In this document: positions 63,783-64,000 of the stretch, in pieces | How the letters are laid out: the number at the start of each line of letters is the position of its first letter | Numbering within the stretch: position 1 is the first letter of the stretch | Source: Xestospongia bergquistia | Taxonomy: Eukaryota > Porifera > Demospongiae > Haplosclerida > Petrosiidae | Length of the DNA: 64,000 bases | Direction of reading: 5' to 3' | Assembly: GCA_963965975.1 (NCBI GenBank) | Contig: OZ014414.1 | Location: forward strand, 62,001 to 126,000 | Translations under genes and position numbers: made by a program | Notes under the pieces: generated by a model | Database searches by the model: none | Told to the model about the DNA's origin: nothing | The model's input: the letters and a program-made list of their open reading frames with translations, nothing else

Positions 63783-64000
63783 AATCTAGAAAGAAAAAGT
63801 AAGAATATCAGAAGTTAAGAGAGCAAGGAAACTTACTGTCTTTCTTTCTGTTTCTTCTATTGGTCACTGGATAATAAATAATATTTTTCTATTGGGCTGG
63901 GCCACGTGTTTCCATACTTACCTCTAATGAGAGACAAGAGTATTAGAAAGTTAAAGAAATTGAAAAGAGACAATTCTATCAATCAGATAAAGGTTCAAAT
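63783..64000. repeat. Duplicated ILVBL promoter, 5' UTR intron and flanking ORF fragment
   Basis: Almost identical to 61198-61480, including the CTAGAAAG acceptor side, the CTTACTGTCTTTC donor side, the GGGCCACGTGTTTCC E-box segment and part of the small ORF. About 45 bp, including the small ORF's ATG, is deleted. The copy runs off the window edge, so its far end is unknown. Confidence 0.9.

Overview
This is a 64 kb piece of a compact, AT-rich, intron-rich animal nuclear genome. Introns are mostly 40-150 bp, intergenic gaps are mostly a few hundred bp, and many genes sit head-to-head. The gene families (p190-type GTPase with FF domain, eIF2-gamma, IBTK, GDAP2, OSCP1, CHORDC1, TIMM13, mitochondrial TrpRS) are metazoan-type. 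The very short introns, TRIM-like proteins with novel C-termini and Death-domain genes best fit a sponge (Amphimedon-like demosponge). That assignment is inference from gene style, not a database match.

Layout. 0.6-3.5 kb: proline-rich adaptor-like protein (+). 4.4-9.8 kb: p190RhoGAP-like GTPase/FF protein without a RhoGAP domain (+). 11.6-21.0 kb: 22-exon protein with RA-like, DH, PH, RA and RhoGAP modules (-). 21.4-25.8 kb: membrane M1 aminopeptidase (+). 26-26.8 kb: two foldback elements. 26.9-27.8 kb: acylation-motif protein of unknown function (+). 28.2-34.0 kb: IBTK (-), with a tRNA-Asp in one intron. 34.2-39.8 kb: two tail-to-tail paralogues joining RING/B-box/coiled-coil/FN3 to an ALK-type glycine-rich domain. 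40.1-42.6 kb: intronless phosphofructokinase with a hydrophobic C-terminal tail (+). 42.7-44.9 kb: eIF2-gamma (-). 45.0-46.6 kb: CHORDC1 (+). 47.0-48.6 kb: OSCP1 (-). 48.9-52.5 kb: GDAP2 (-). 52.7-53.1 kb: TIMM13 (+). 53.3-54.7 kb: bacterial-type TrpRS (-). 55.6-59.1 kb: coiled-coil/PH protein (+). 59.3-61.2 kb: ILVBL-type TPP enzyme (-). 61.8-63.8 kb: two-Death-domain gene (-), apparently driven by a duplicated ILVBL promoter and amino-terminal exon.

How it works together. Most genes are unrelated housekeeping neighbours in divergent pairs that share 120-420 bp promoters, several carrying palindromic CACGTG, NRF1-like or YY1-like motifs. Two themes repeat: Rho-family signalling (4.4-21 kb), and ubiquitin or innate-immune-like proteins (IBTK, the RING/Gly-rich pair, the Death-domain gene). 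The most notable objects are the RING-FN3-glycine-rich pair and the apparent chimeric gene at the right end, where a partial duplication of ILVBL (promoter, 5' UTR intron, membrane anchor) joins in phase to Death-domain exons.

Exon boundaries were read by eye from GT/GC-AG signals and checked by reading-frame phase. Most are firm; 5' ends and UTRs are less certain.
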